Positions 6,456 through 12,991 of a stretch of 12,991 nt of DNA are shown piece after piece. A program made the translations under genes and the position numbers. The stretch's first letter is position 1, and each line of letters opens with the position of its first letter. A model generated the notes under the pieces. It was not told the origin of the DNA, did no database searches, and saw only the letters and a program-made list of their open reading frames with translations. Origin of the DNA: Planctomycetota bacterium (GTDB lineage Bacteria > Planctomycetota > UBA11346); NCBI GenBank assembly GCA_013821615.1, contig JACDGQ010000032.1:1-12991 (forward strand), read 5' to 3'.

Positions 6456-8810
6456 ATGCGCAGGTGCGCCTGCCTCTTCCTGCTGTGCTTGAGCGCGGTC
6501 GCTGCGCAGGCGGCCGACCTGGTCATCGCCGATGCGGGTGCGACCACCACCACCGTCGTGGTCTCGGCCCACGCCGGCCCCTGGGAGAAGCGCGCTGCGG
6601 AGGACCTGGTCCGCTGCATCGCGCTGATGACCGGCGCCAAGCCGGCGCTGGCCGACGCCGCAGGCGGCGCTGGTCCGACCATCCTGGTCGGCGCCGCCGC
6701 CTTGGAGGCCGAACCCTCGTTGCGCCAGGCCCTCGCCCGCGTGGCCAAGCCGGCGCCCCTGCTGCGCGCCGACGCGATCGTCCAGCGCCGGGTCGGCGAG
6801 CGCGTCTACCTCGCGGGCAGCAACGACGAGTCGCATTACTTCGCGGTCACGCGGCTGCTGCAGTCGTGGGGCTGCCGGTGGTACCTGCCGTCGGCACTCG
6901 GCGAATGCATCCCCGAGACCCCGCGCCTGACCATCGGCGACCTCGATCTCGCCTATGCGCCGCCCTTCGAGATCCGCCACTACTGGCTGAGCTGGAACGC
7001 CGACGGCACCGGTGCCGATGATTTCCGGCGCCGCAACTTCATGACCGAGACCAGCATGGCCGGCATGGGTCATGCCCTGGGCCAGTACACCACCACGCTG
7101 ATCCCCGCGGGCAAGACGCCCTTCGACGTGCCGCTCGCCGACGAGGCCACCGCGCAGGAGGTCGCCCGACGCATCGAGCCTGAATACGCCAAGGGCGTGC
7201 CCGGCATCTCGCTCGCCATCGAGGACGGGAACTACCGCGGCGAGTCGCCGCGCGACCATGAACTCGCGGCCGGTCTCGACGACAAGTTCGCGCTGCAGCC
7301 GTCGCGCACCGACGCGATGATGGCGCTCTACAACAACGTCGCGCGCCTGCTGCGCGCCCGCCACCCGGACAGCCCGACGCGCATCGGCGGCATGGCCTAC
7401 GCCAACGTCACCATCCCGCCGCAGCAGGTGACCGCGGTCGAGCCGAACCTGGTGATGTGGCTGGCGCCGATCGACATCGACCCCAACCACGGCATGGACG
7501 ACCCCGAATCGCCGCCGGCCGGCGAGTACAAGGCGATGCTCTACCGCTGGGCGCGGCTCACCGCCGGGCGGCTTGCGATCTACGATTACGACCAGGGGCA
7601 GCTGGTGTGGCGCGACCTGCCCGATCCCTCGCACGCGGTCTTCGCCGCCGACGTGAAGCACTACCGCACGGCGGGGATCCTGGGCATCGGCACCGAGAGC
7701 CGCGGCGCCACCGCCACCACCTTCCTCAACCTCTACTTCCGCGGTCAGCTGATGTGGGATCCCGACGCCGACGTCGCGGCGCTGCTCGCCGCGTTCTACC
7801 CGGCCTTCTACGGCCCCGCAGCGGCGCCGATGGCGGACTACTGGGGCGCGATCTACGCCGCCTGGCAGGGCACCCTGGTCACCGAGCACGAGTGCTTCGC
7901 CGCCCCGGCGATCTACACCCCGGAGCTGGTGGCGGCGCTGCGCGCGCATCTCGCCCGCGCCGACGCCGCGCTCGCGCCGCTGCGCGCCGTGGCGGCGCCC
8001 ACGCGCAACCAGAAGCTCTATCTCGAGCGCCTGCGCTCCACCGCGCTCGGCTTCGCGGTGATCGAGGGCTACGTCGAGATGACCGCTGCGGCCTCCGCGC
8101 GCTGCGAGTACGCGGCCGCGGTCGCCGCCGGTGAACGCGCCCTGGCGGCGCGTGAGAAGTTGACCGCGCTCGAGCCCACCGCCACCACCTACAAGGCGAT
8201 CGGCGAAAGCGGCCCGGCGTGGTGGCCTGGCGAGGTGCAGTATCTGCGCGAACTCGCGCAGCGCTGCGACGGCACCACCGGCACGTTCATCTCTGCGCTG
8301 CCGCTGGCGTGGGCCTTCCGCCGGGATCCCCACGACACCGGGTTGGCGCGCGGTTGGTACGCCGAGGCCGCCGATCTCACCCTCTGGAATGCGCGCGGGA
8401 CGGCGCTGGACGCCGCGGCGCGCAAGGACTGGCCGGACGCCTGGGAGCTGGTGCGCAGCGACCTCTACCTGCAGGCCCAGGGCATCCGCCATCCCGACCG
8501 CCAGAGCTACACCGGCCATTACTGGTACCAGACCACCATCACCCTGGGCGCGGACCAGGTCGCGGGCGACGTCCACCTGATGTTCCCGGGGCTGTTCAAC
8601 GAGTGCTGGCTCTATCTCGACGACCGGCTGGTCGCGCACCGCCCCTTCCCCGAGCCGTGGTGGCGCAACGACTACACCTTCGCCTGGGACGTCGATCTCA
8701 AGGATGCGGTGAAGCCCGGCCCGCACCGCGTCACGCTGCGCGGGCTCTGCCCGCTGCACTTCGGCGGCATGTTCCGGCGTCCCTTCCTCTATCGTGCGGT
8801 GGTGAAATGA
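6456..8810 (+). CDS. Secreted DUF4838-type protein, first of two (glycoside-hydrolase-like)
   Basis: A 784-residue exported protein. ATG 6456 puts a signal peptide (MRRCACLFLLCLSAVAAQA|AD) at the start; the frame is open to 6240, but that part is low-complexity Arg/Pro. Domains in order: an N-terminal alpha/beta domain (about 20-165) like that of GH20/GH67-type enzymes, with WEKRAAEDLVRCIALMTG and, near 128-150, the typical AVTRLLQSWGCRWYLPS; a central DUF4838-type barrel (about 170-470) with EIRHYWLSWN, MVMWLAPIDID-like strands, YDYDQGQLVWRD and GIGTESRGA, then LMWDPDADVAALLAAFY; a helical segment; and a C-terminal beta-sandwich (about 680-784) with YWYQTTITLG and CWLYLDDRLVAHRPF, like the jelly-roll of family 2 hydrolases. 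Likely an extracellular or periplasmic carbohydrate-active enzyme; activity and substrate unknown. The stop overlaps the next start (ATGA), so the two are translationally coupled. Confidence 0.75.
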   Translation: MRRCACLFLLCLSAVAAQAADLVIADAGATTTTVVVSAHAGPWEKRAAEDLVRCIALMTGAKPALADAAGGAGPTILVGAAALEAEPSLRQALARVAKPAPLLRADAIVQRRVGERVYLAGSNDESHYFAVTRLLQSWGCRWYLPSALGECIPETPRLTIGDLDLAYAPPFEIRHYWLSWNADGTGADDFRRRNFMTETSMAGMGHALGQYTTTLIPAGKTPFDVPLADEATAQEVARRIEPEYAKGVPGISLAIEDGNYRGESPRDHELAAGLDDKFALQPSRTDAMMALYNNVARLLRARHPDSPTRIGGMAYANVTIPPQQVTAVEPNLVMWLAPIDIDPNHGMDDPESPPAGEYKAMLYRWARLTAGRLAIYDYDQGQLVWRDLPDPSHAVFAADVKHYRTAGILGIGTESRGATATTFLNLYFRGQLMWDPDADVAALLAAFYPAFYGPAAAPMADYWGAIYAAWQGTLVTEHECFAAPAIYTPELVAALRAHLARADAALAPLRAVAAPTRNQKLYLERLRSTALGFAVIEGYVEMTAAASARCEYAAAVAAGERALAAREKLTALEPTATTYKAIGESGPAWWPGEVQYLRELAQRCDGTTGTFISALPLAWAFRRDPHDTGLARGWYAEAADLTLWNARGTALDAAARKDWPDAWELVRSDLYLQAQGIRHPDRQSYTGHYWYQTTITLGADQVAGDVHLMFPGLFNECWLYLDDRLVAHRPFPEPWWRNDYTFAWDVDLKDAVKPGPHRVTLRGLCPLHFGGMFRRPFLYRAVVK

Positions 8811-11299
8811 ATCCCGTCCTCCCGGTCCGCGTGCTGCTGCCGCTGCTCATGTGGTTCGCCCTGGTCACGGCGGCCAACGCCGCGGAGCCCGCCTCCGTCG
8901 CGTTGGCCAGCGGCGGCCGCGCGCTGCTGCCGGTGGTCATCAGCGCCGGCGCATCCGCGGCGACCCGCGTAGTTGCGGAGGAACTGGCGGCGTTCCTGGG
9001 CCGCATCGCCGGGGCCACCTTCGCCATCGAGTCCGGCGACGGCAGCCACGGCATCGTGCTCGGCACCCTCTCCGAGTTCCCCGATCCCGCGCTCGAGCGG
9101 CCCCTGGCGCTGCACGGCGCCGACGGCCGCGAGGCCTACGCCATCCGCAGCGCGCCGGGGCGCCTGCGGCTGATCGGCGCGACCGCGCTGGGCGCCAGCC
9201 ACGCCGCCTACCGCCTGCTCGAGGAGCTCGGCTGCCGGTGGTTCTTCCCCGCCCCGGAATGGGAGGTGGTGCCGCATGCGCAGGCCCTGACCTTCGCCCG
9301 CGACCTCGATGACCGGCCGGCGATCCTGGCGCGCGCCATGTGGTGCGAGGCCGGCTCGGGCGGCGCGCAGCAGGACGCCGACTACGTCGCCTGGCGCCGC
9401 CGCAACCGCCAGGCGGAATCCTTCACGGTCAATGCCGGCCACAACCTCGACGACGTGATCCGCCGCAACCAGGCCGCCTTCGACCAGCATCCCGAATGGC
9501 TGGCGCTGGTCGACGGCAAGCGCCAGGGACCGCAGCTCGAACTCGCCGAGCCCGCGGTGCGCAAGCTGGTGGTCGACTATGCGCTCGACTTCTTCCGCGA
9601 CCATCCCGACGCCGACATGGTCTCGCTGGAGCCGGCCGACAACACCGCCCACTCGCAGAGCCCGGCCTCGCTCGCCCTGGGCAGCGTCAGCGACCGCGTC
9701 TTCGGCATGGCCAACGAGGCGGCGCGCGCGGTCCGGCAGCGCTATCCCGGAAAAATGGTGGGCCTGTATTCGTACAACGCCCATTGGGATCCGCCGAAAC
9801 TGACTCTCGAACCGAACGTGCACGTGCTGCTCGCCGCGCTCGGCCAGGGCGAACGCACCGCGGCGGAGCGCGACGCGCTGTGGCCGCAACGCTGCCGCAA
9901 CCTCGGGTTCTACGAATACTTCTCGGTGTGGCTGTGGAGCTACGACCGCCTGCCCGGCAGCTGGACCAACGACTGCCGTGGCACCCAGGCGCGCATGCGC
10001 GCCATCGTCGCGGCGGGTGGCACCTCGATCAGCGCCGAGAGCACCGCCAGCTGGGGCGTCAACGGGCGCGGCTACTACATCGCCAACCGGCTGATGTGGA
10101 ATCCCGAGGCGGACGTGGCGGCGCTGCTCGACGATTTCTACGCCCGCGCCTTCGGCCCGGGCGCGGCGGCGATGCGCCGCTATTTCGACCGGCTCGATCC
10201 CGGTGCGCATCCGTTCCTCAGCCGTCACCTGCTCGGCCTCGCCTTCCGCGACGTCGCCGCGGCCGCCGCGGCGGCCAGCGACCGGCCCGACGTGCAGGCG
10301 CGCCTCGACCAGCTCAAGCGCTACCTGCGCTACGTGCACCTGGACTGGATGCGCAACCGCGAGGGGGGCAGCGAGGCCGACAAGGCGAAACTCTCCACCG
10401 CGATCATGACCCAGCTCTACCGCATGCGCACCAGCGCCTTGGTCTCGTGGGAGATGATCCGCCAGAATTGGGGCGCGAACCAGCAGCCCGGCAAGGACCA
10501 TGCCGACTGGATGGTCGACCGCCCGTGGACGCACGACGAGACGGAGGCGGACTTCCAGGCCGGCATCGCCTATTTCCAGCCCCGCGAGATCGGCGCGGCG
10601 GTGACCTTCTCGGACACGCTGGTGCCGGTGCGCTGGCCCGACCTGCCGTCCGCGACGGCGCAGATCCGCAGCCAGCAGTCCTACCAGGGCTCCCAGGTCT
10701 ACGCGCTGTGGAGCGCGACTGGCGAGCCACTGGAGTTCGATACCTGGGCCGGCGACGCCTGGCACGGCATCAACCGCTTCGTGGTCAGCGATGCCGCCCA
10801 TGTCGAGATCGCCAAGGGCAAGCTGCCCAACAAGGAGACCACCCACCACCACATCGCCGTCCCGCATCCCGGACTCTACTACCTGGACTACGATGACCAC
10901 GGCTCGTGGTGGTCGATGACGGTGGCTCCGGGGCTGGCCGCGACCATCCCGCTCGGCAGCACGCGCGACTACCGCAACACCCAGGTCATGCAGGACATGT
11001 ACATCTACGTGCCCAAGGGCACCCGGCAGATCGAATACTACTACACGCGCACCGCCTACCACCCGGGCGGACCGCACCAGGTCCTCGATCCCGAGGGGGC
11101 GGTCGCCAAGGCGGTCGACGTCAACGGCGACTGGGTGACGGTGCCGGTCCCGCCGGGCATGGATGGCCGCTTGTGGCGGCTGCACGAGCCGGTGCTCGGC
11201 CTGTTCTGGTTCAACAACCTGCCCAACGTCATGGCCGCCTCGCCGCAGGCGCTGCTCCTGCCGCGAGAGCTGGTCGAACGGGATGGGCTGCCGCATTGA
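8807..11299 (+). CDS. Secreted DUF4838-type protein, second of two (glycoside-hydrolase-like)
   Basis: An 830-residue exported protein whose ATG at 8807 overlaps the stop of the preceding gene by four bases. Signal peptide at residues 1-25 (LLPLLMWFALVTAANA|AE). The N-terminal domain carries AAYRLLEELGCRWFFPAPEWEVVP (about 134-157), the hallmark of DUF4838 and alpha-glucuronidase-like N-domains. The central DUF4838 part shows NAGHNLDDVI (about 208), HPEWLALVDGK, DMVSLEPADN (about 271-280), YEYFSVWLWSYDRLPG (about 369-384), ISAESTASWG (about 408) and LMWNPEADVAALLDDFYARAFG. Residues from about 590 to the end form beta-rich domains absent from the first protein. The paired acidic residues in LEPADN and SAES are plausible active-site residues but this is inference. 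It shares LMW(D/N)P(D/E)ADVAALL and the N-domain with its neighbour, so the two are diverged paralogues that probably act on the same or related glycans. Confidence 0.78.
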   Translation: MNPVLPVRVLLPLLMWFALVTAANAAEPASVALASGGRALLPVVISAGASAATRVVAEELAAFLGRIAGATFAIESGDGSHGIVLGTLSEFPDPALERPLALHGADGREAYAIRSAPGRLRLIGATALGASHAAYRLLEELGCRWFFPAPEWEVVPHAQALTFARDLDDRPAILARAMWCEAGSGGAQQDADYVAWRRRNRQAESFTVNAGHNLDDVIRRNQAAFDQHPEWLALVDGKRQGPQLELAEPAVRKLVVDYALDFFRDHPDADMVSLEPADNTAHSQSPASLALGSVSDRVFGMANEAARAVRQRYPGKMVGLYSYNAHWDPPKLTLEPNVHVLLAALGQGERTAAERDALWPQRCRNLGFYEYFSVWLWSYDRLPGSWTNDCRGTQARMRAIVAAGGTSISAESTASWGVNGRGYYIANRLMWNPEADVAALLDDFYARAFGPGAAAMRRYFDRLDPGAHPFLSRHLLGLAFRDVAAAAAAASDRPDVQARLDQLKRYLRYVHLDWMRNREGGSEADKAKLSTAIMTQLYRMRTSALVSWEMIRQNWGANQQPGKDHADWMVDRPWTHDETEADFQAGIAYFQPREIGAAVTFSDTLVPVRWPDLPSATAQIRSQQSYQGSQVYALWSATGEPLEFDTWAGDAWHGINRFVVSDAAHVEIAKGKLPNKETTHHHIAVPHPGLYYLDYDDHGSWWSMTVAPGLAATIPLGSTRDYRNTQVMQDMYIYVPKGTRQIEYYYTRTAYHPGGPHQVLDPEGAVAKAVDVNGDWVTVPVPPGMDGRLWRLHEPVLGLFWFNNLPNVMAASPQALLLPRELVERDGLPH

Positions 11300-11536
11300 C
11301 TGGAGGTACGTCCCTCCTCACGTCGGCACGAGCGTGGTGGCGTGCCCTGAAAGCCCGGTTCCGGAGCGCCCCGGCACCCCTTGCGACGCCCCGGCACCCA
11401 CGGCTGGCATCCTGGGTCCGGGAGGTGATGCTTTCGCCGGACCGCCGTCCTGGGCCCCACCACTGGGGCATGTATGGCGGTCGCATGCGCGCGTAAGCGT
11501 CCGCACGATCCCCACCAGCGAGCCGAGGTCATGGCG
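11300..11536. other. Intergenic leader before the Thr-rich repeat gene, with hairpins and a direct repeat
   Basis: No gene-like frame lies here. Several perfect stems are visible: GGAGG/CCTCC (11302-11306/11313-11317), starting three bases after the DUF4838 stop; GGCACG/CGTGCC (11325-11330/11341-11346); GGTCCGG/CCGGACC (11415-11421/11437-11443); and GCCCC/GGGGC (11454-11458/11465-11469). A 13-bp direct repeat, CGCCCCGGCACCC, occurs at 11367-11379 and 11387-11399, a 20-bp period. None has a T-run. Short GC stems are expected by chance in such DNA, so individual functions are not claimed, and I see no convincing promoter. Confidence 0.35.
11367..11399 (+). repeat. 13-bp direct repeat with 20-bp period
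   Basis: CGCCCCGGCACCC is present twice without mismatch, at 11367-11379 and 11387-11399, separated by 7 bp. The 20-bp period is close to two helical turns, which would put two bound proteins on the same face of the DNA. It is about 140-170 bp before the start of the Thr-rich repeat gene. A regulator binding site is a guess. Confidence 0.45.
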
Positions 11537-12991
11537 ATGAGCGACCAGTCCGATCCCAAGGTGCCCACCCCGTCGGTCCCGCAGGTGCCGTCCAGCGACC
11601 CCGCGGCGACCATGGCGACCAACTTCCTCAAGCCGGCGGCGGCCCCCGTGCCGCCCGCCGACGAACAGGATCTCCAGGCCACATTGCCGGTGGCCGACTT
11701 CGGCAGGGGTTCCCTGCCCATCCCGGGTGAGCGGCGCGGCGAAGAGGGCCGCGGCACGGCCGAGACGCGCTTCCCGGGCGCCGCCGCGGAAGACCCGCGC
11801 GCGACCATGGGGACGCGCCTGCCAACCGAGGCGCGGCGCGCGCCGTCCACACCCGCACCGGAGGCGCACGACCTCAGTGCCACCCAGATGACGCGCCCGC
11901 CCACCGAGGCGGTACGGCGCGCGGCGGCGGGACCGCCGTTGACGCCCGCGGAAGCGCAGGACCTGATGGAGACGCAGATGACGCGTCCGCCGACCGAGGC
12001 GGTGCGGCGTACCCCGCCGGCGCCGCCCGCACCGGTTGCGGATGCGCATGATCTGATGTCCACGCAGATGACGCGTCCGCCGACCGAGGCGGTGCGGCGT
12101 ACCCCGCCGGCGCCGCCCGCACCGGCTGCGGAAGCGCAGGACCTGATGGAGACGCAGATGACGCGTCCGCCGACCGAGGCGGTGCGGCGTACCCCGCCGG
12201 CGCCGCCCGCACCGGCTGCGGATGCGCATGATCTGATGTCCACGCAGATGACGCGTCCGCCGACCGAGGCGGTGCGGCGCACCCCGCCCGCCGCGCAACC
12301 GGATGCGCAGGACCTGATGGCGACGCAGACCACGCGTCCGCCGACCGAGGCGGTGCGGCGCGCGCCGCCGCAACCGGATGCGCAGGACCTGCTCGCGACC
12401 CAGGGCACGCGTCCGCCGACCGCGGTGGTCACCAAGGGCGAGACCAAGTCGGCGACGACGGTCGGCGCCAAGCCGGCGCCAGGGGTGGTTGCGCCACCCC
12501 CGACCGGCCAGCGCATGCCGACCCTCGACCCCAACGAGACGGTGATGACCGACCTGCACATCGCGGGGTCGGCGGCCAAGCCGGCGAGCGGCGACACCCA
12601 GGATCGCGCGGCGACTGCCGCCGGTACCGCCTGGGATGAACGCAACACGGCCGCGGCAACGCGCATCGCCTCGAATTTTGCGCCGGCCAAGCCAGCCCCG
12701 CAGGCCACCCCGGTGGAGAAGGACCGCACCCTGGCGGCCAACTTCGGCACGGCCAGCACGCCCGGATCGCAGCTCGCCGACACCGTGGTCACTGCGCGCG
12801 GCGTGAACCCGGGCACCACGCCGTCGGGCGCGGGCAGCGCCATGGGCACTGGCGCGCCGTCGACCCAGGCGGTGACGCGCTCGGGCAGTTTCACGCGCAC
12901 CAACCTGCGCACGCGCATCAACACCCGCCTGCCAGCCGACACCCAGCAGCTCGATGCCAAGCTGCAGCTGTCCCGCGGCTCGGTGCTCGCC
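11537..12991 (+). CDS. Thr/Pro-rich repeat protein, 3' end beyond window (possible kinase N-terminal tail)
   Basis: An open frame with no stop to the window end (485 codons from ATG 11537). ATG 11537 has GAGG eight bases upstream; the in-frame ATG at 11531 is only two bases from it. There is no signal peptide or membrane segment, so this part is cytoplasmic. It is disordered-looking: Ala, Pro and Thr rich, nearly without aromatics. Residues 90-300 hold eight copies of a (A/S/E)TQxTRPPTEAVRR motif spaced by PPAPPAPAADAHDLM-like linkers. Looser TxxT motifs flank them: ATMATNF and LQATLPV before, ETVMTDL, DTVVTAR and STQAVTR after. The end, TRLPADTQQLDAKLQLSRGSVLA, looks like the entry to a folded domain. 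Large planctomycete-type Ser/Thr kinases often have such tails, and threonine motifs of this kind could be phosphorylated and bound by FHA domains. I cannot see a kinase domain, so this stays inference. Confidence 0.6.
   Translation, partial: MSDQSDPKVPTPSVPQVPSSDPAATMATNFLKPAAAPVPPADEQDLQATLPVADFGRGSLPIPGERRGEEGRGTAETRFPGAAAEDPRATMGTRLPTEARRAPSTPAPEAHDLSATQMTRPPTEAVRRAAAGPPLTPAEAQDLMETQMTRPPTEAVRRTPPAPPAPVADAHDLMSTQMTRPPTEAVRRTPPAPPAPAAEAQDLMETQMTRPPTEAVRRTPPAPPAPAADAHDLMSTQMTRPPTEAVRRTPPAAQPDAQDLMATQTTRPPTEAVRRAPPQPDAQDLLATQGTRPPTAVVTKGETKSATTVGAKPAPGVVAPPPTGQRMPTLDPNETVMTDLHIAGSAAKPASGDTQDRAATAAGTAWDERNTAAATRIASNFAPAKPAPQATPVEKDRTLAANFGTASTPGSQLADTVVTARGVNPGTTPSGAGSAMGTGAPSTQAVTRSGSFTRTNLRTRINTRLPADTQQLDAKLQLSRGSVLA
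11804..12436 (+). repeat. In-gene tandem repeats of 75-90 bp with a 180-bp higher-order duplication
   Basis: Repeat units begin (at the Thr codon of TQxTR) at 11804, 11882, 11972, 12062, 12152, 12242, 12323 and 12398, so the spacing is 78, 90, 90, 90, 90, 81 and 75 bp, always in frame. The four middle units alternate between two types, AEAQDLMETQ and ADAHDLMSTQ. As a result 11951-12099 matches 12131-12279 with one mismatch (GTT against GCT near 12036/12216). The outer units are more diverged in sequence and length. This pattern indicates recent duplication in the centre by slippage or unequal recombination. Confidence 0.9.

Noticed and set aside
6393..8759. 788-codon antisense open frame over the first DUF4838 gene
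   Set aside because: It is Arg/Gly/Val rich with no recognisable domain and mirrors the codon pattern of a high-GC gene on the other strand, which has a signal peptide and known motifs.
8789..11296. 835-codon antisense open frame over the second DUF4838 gene
   Set aside because: Same reason: a GC-rich shadow frame with no domain, covering a gene with clear family motifs.
11882..12436. CRISPR array or intergenic tandem repeats
   Set aside because: Repeats are contiguous, multiples of three and in frame within a coding region, without unique spacers of constant length.
11056..12960. 634-codon and 413-codon antisense frames over the Thr-rich repeats
   Set aside because: The apparent repeats in them are the reverse complement of the sense repeats. 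The sense frame has a start with GAGG spacing and continues without a stop; the 634-codon frame also overlaps the DUF4838 gene.

Overview
The window is high-GC bacterial DNA with well-spaced genes, most of them encoding exported proteins. Six of the eight intact or near-intact genes carry clear N-terminal signal peptides. Two tandem DUF4838-type proteins, a secreted beta-helix protein, a small secreted coiled-coil protein and a long Thr/Pro-rich repeat protein together suggest a member of the Planctomycetota/Lentisphaerota/Verrucomicrobiota group. This is inference from gene content; there is no rRNA or other marker gene to settle it.

Layout. 1-220: the C-terminal remnant of an IS200/RAYT-like transposase on the minus strand. 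231-1946: a promoter-like sequence, an outer-membrane porin-like barrel protein and a small periplasmic phosphate-binding-like protein, a two-gene unit. 1976-2003: a strong hairpin after that unit. 2104-2125: a consensus TATAAT followed at once by a perfect 6+6 palindrome, in front of a secreted right-handed beta-helix (pectate-lyase-fold) gene that ends at 3598 with another hairpin. 3793-4515: a secreted coiled-coil/beta protein of unknown function. 4588-5232 (+) and 5255-6061 (-): a stand-alone class I glutamine amidotransferase converging on a transglutaminase-like protein, with a GC hairpin between them. 6062-6455: a divergent intergenic region. 6456-11299: two paralogous DUF4838 proteins whose genes overlap by ATGA, certainly one operon. 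11537 to the window end: the start of a large protein whose first ~490 residues are low-complexity, with eight or so copies of a TQxTRPPTEAVRR motif in 75-90 bp tandem repeats, including a nearly exact 180-bp duplication. It runs off the window.

How they may work together. The beta-helix protein and the DUF4838 pair look like secreted carbohydrate-active enzymes or glycan-binding proteins, so the middle and right of the window may concern polysaccharide use; no substrate can be named. The porin/binding-protein pair is a separate unit, perhaps for anion (phosphate) uptake or sensing. The Thr-rich protein looks like a regulatory or scaffold protein, possibly the N-terminal tail of a Ser/Thr kinase; this is the least certain and most interesting part. 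I found no tRNA, rRNA, CRISPR array, or complete mobile element.
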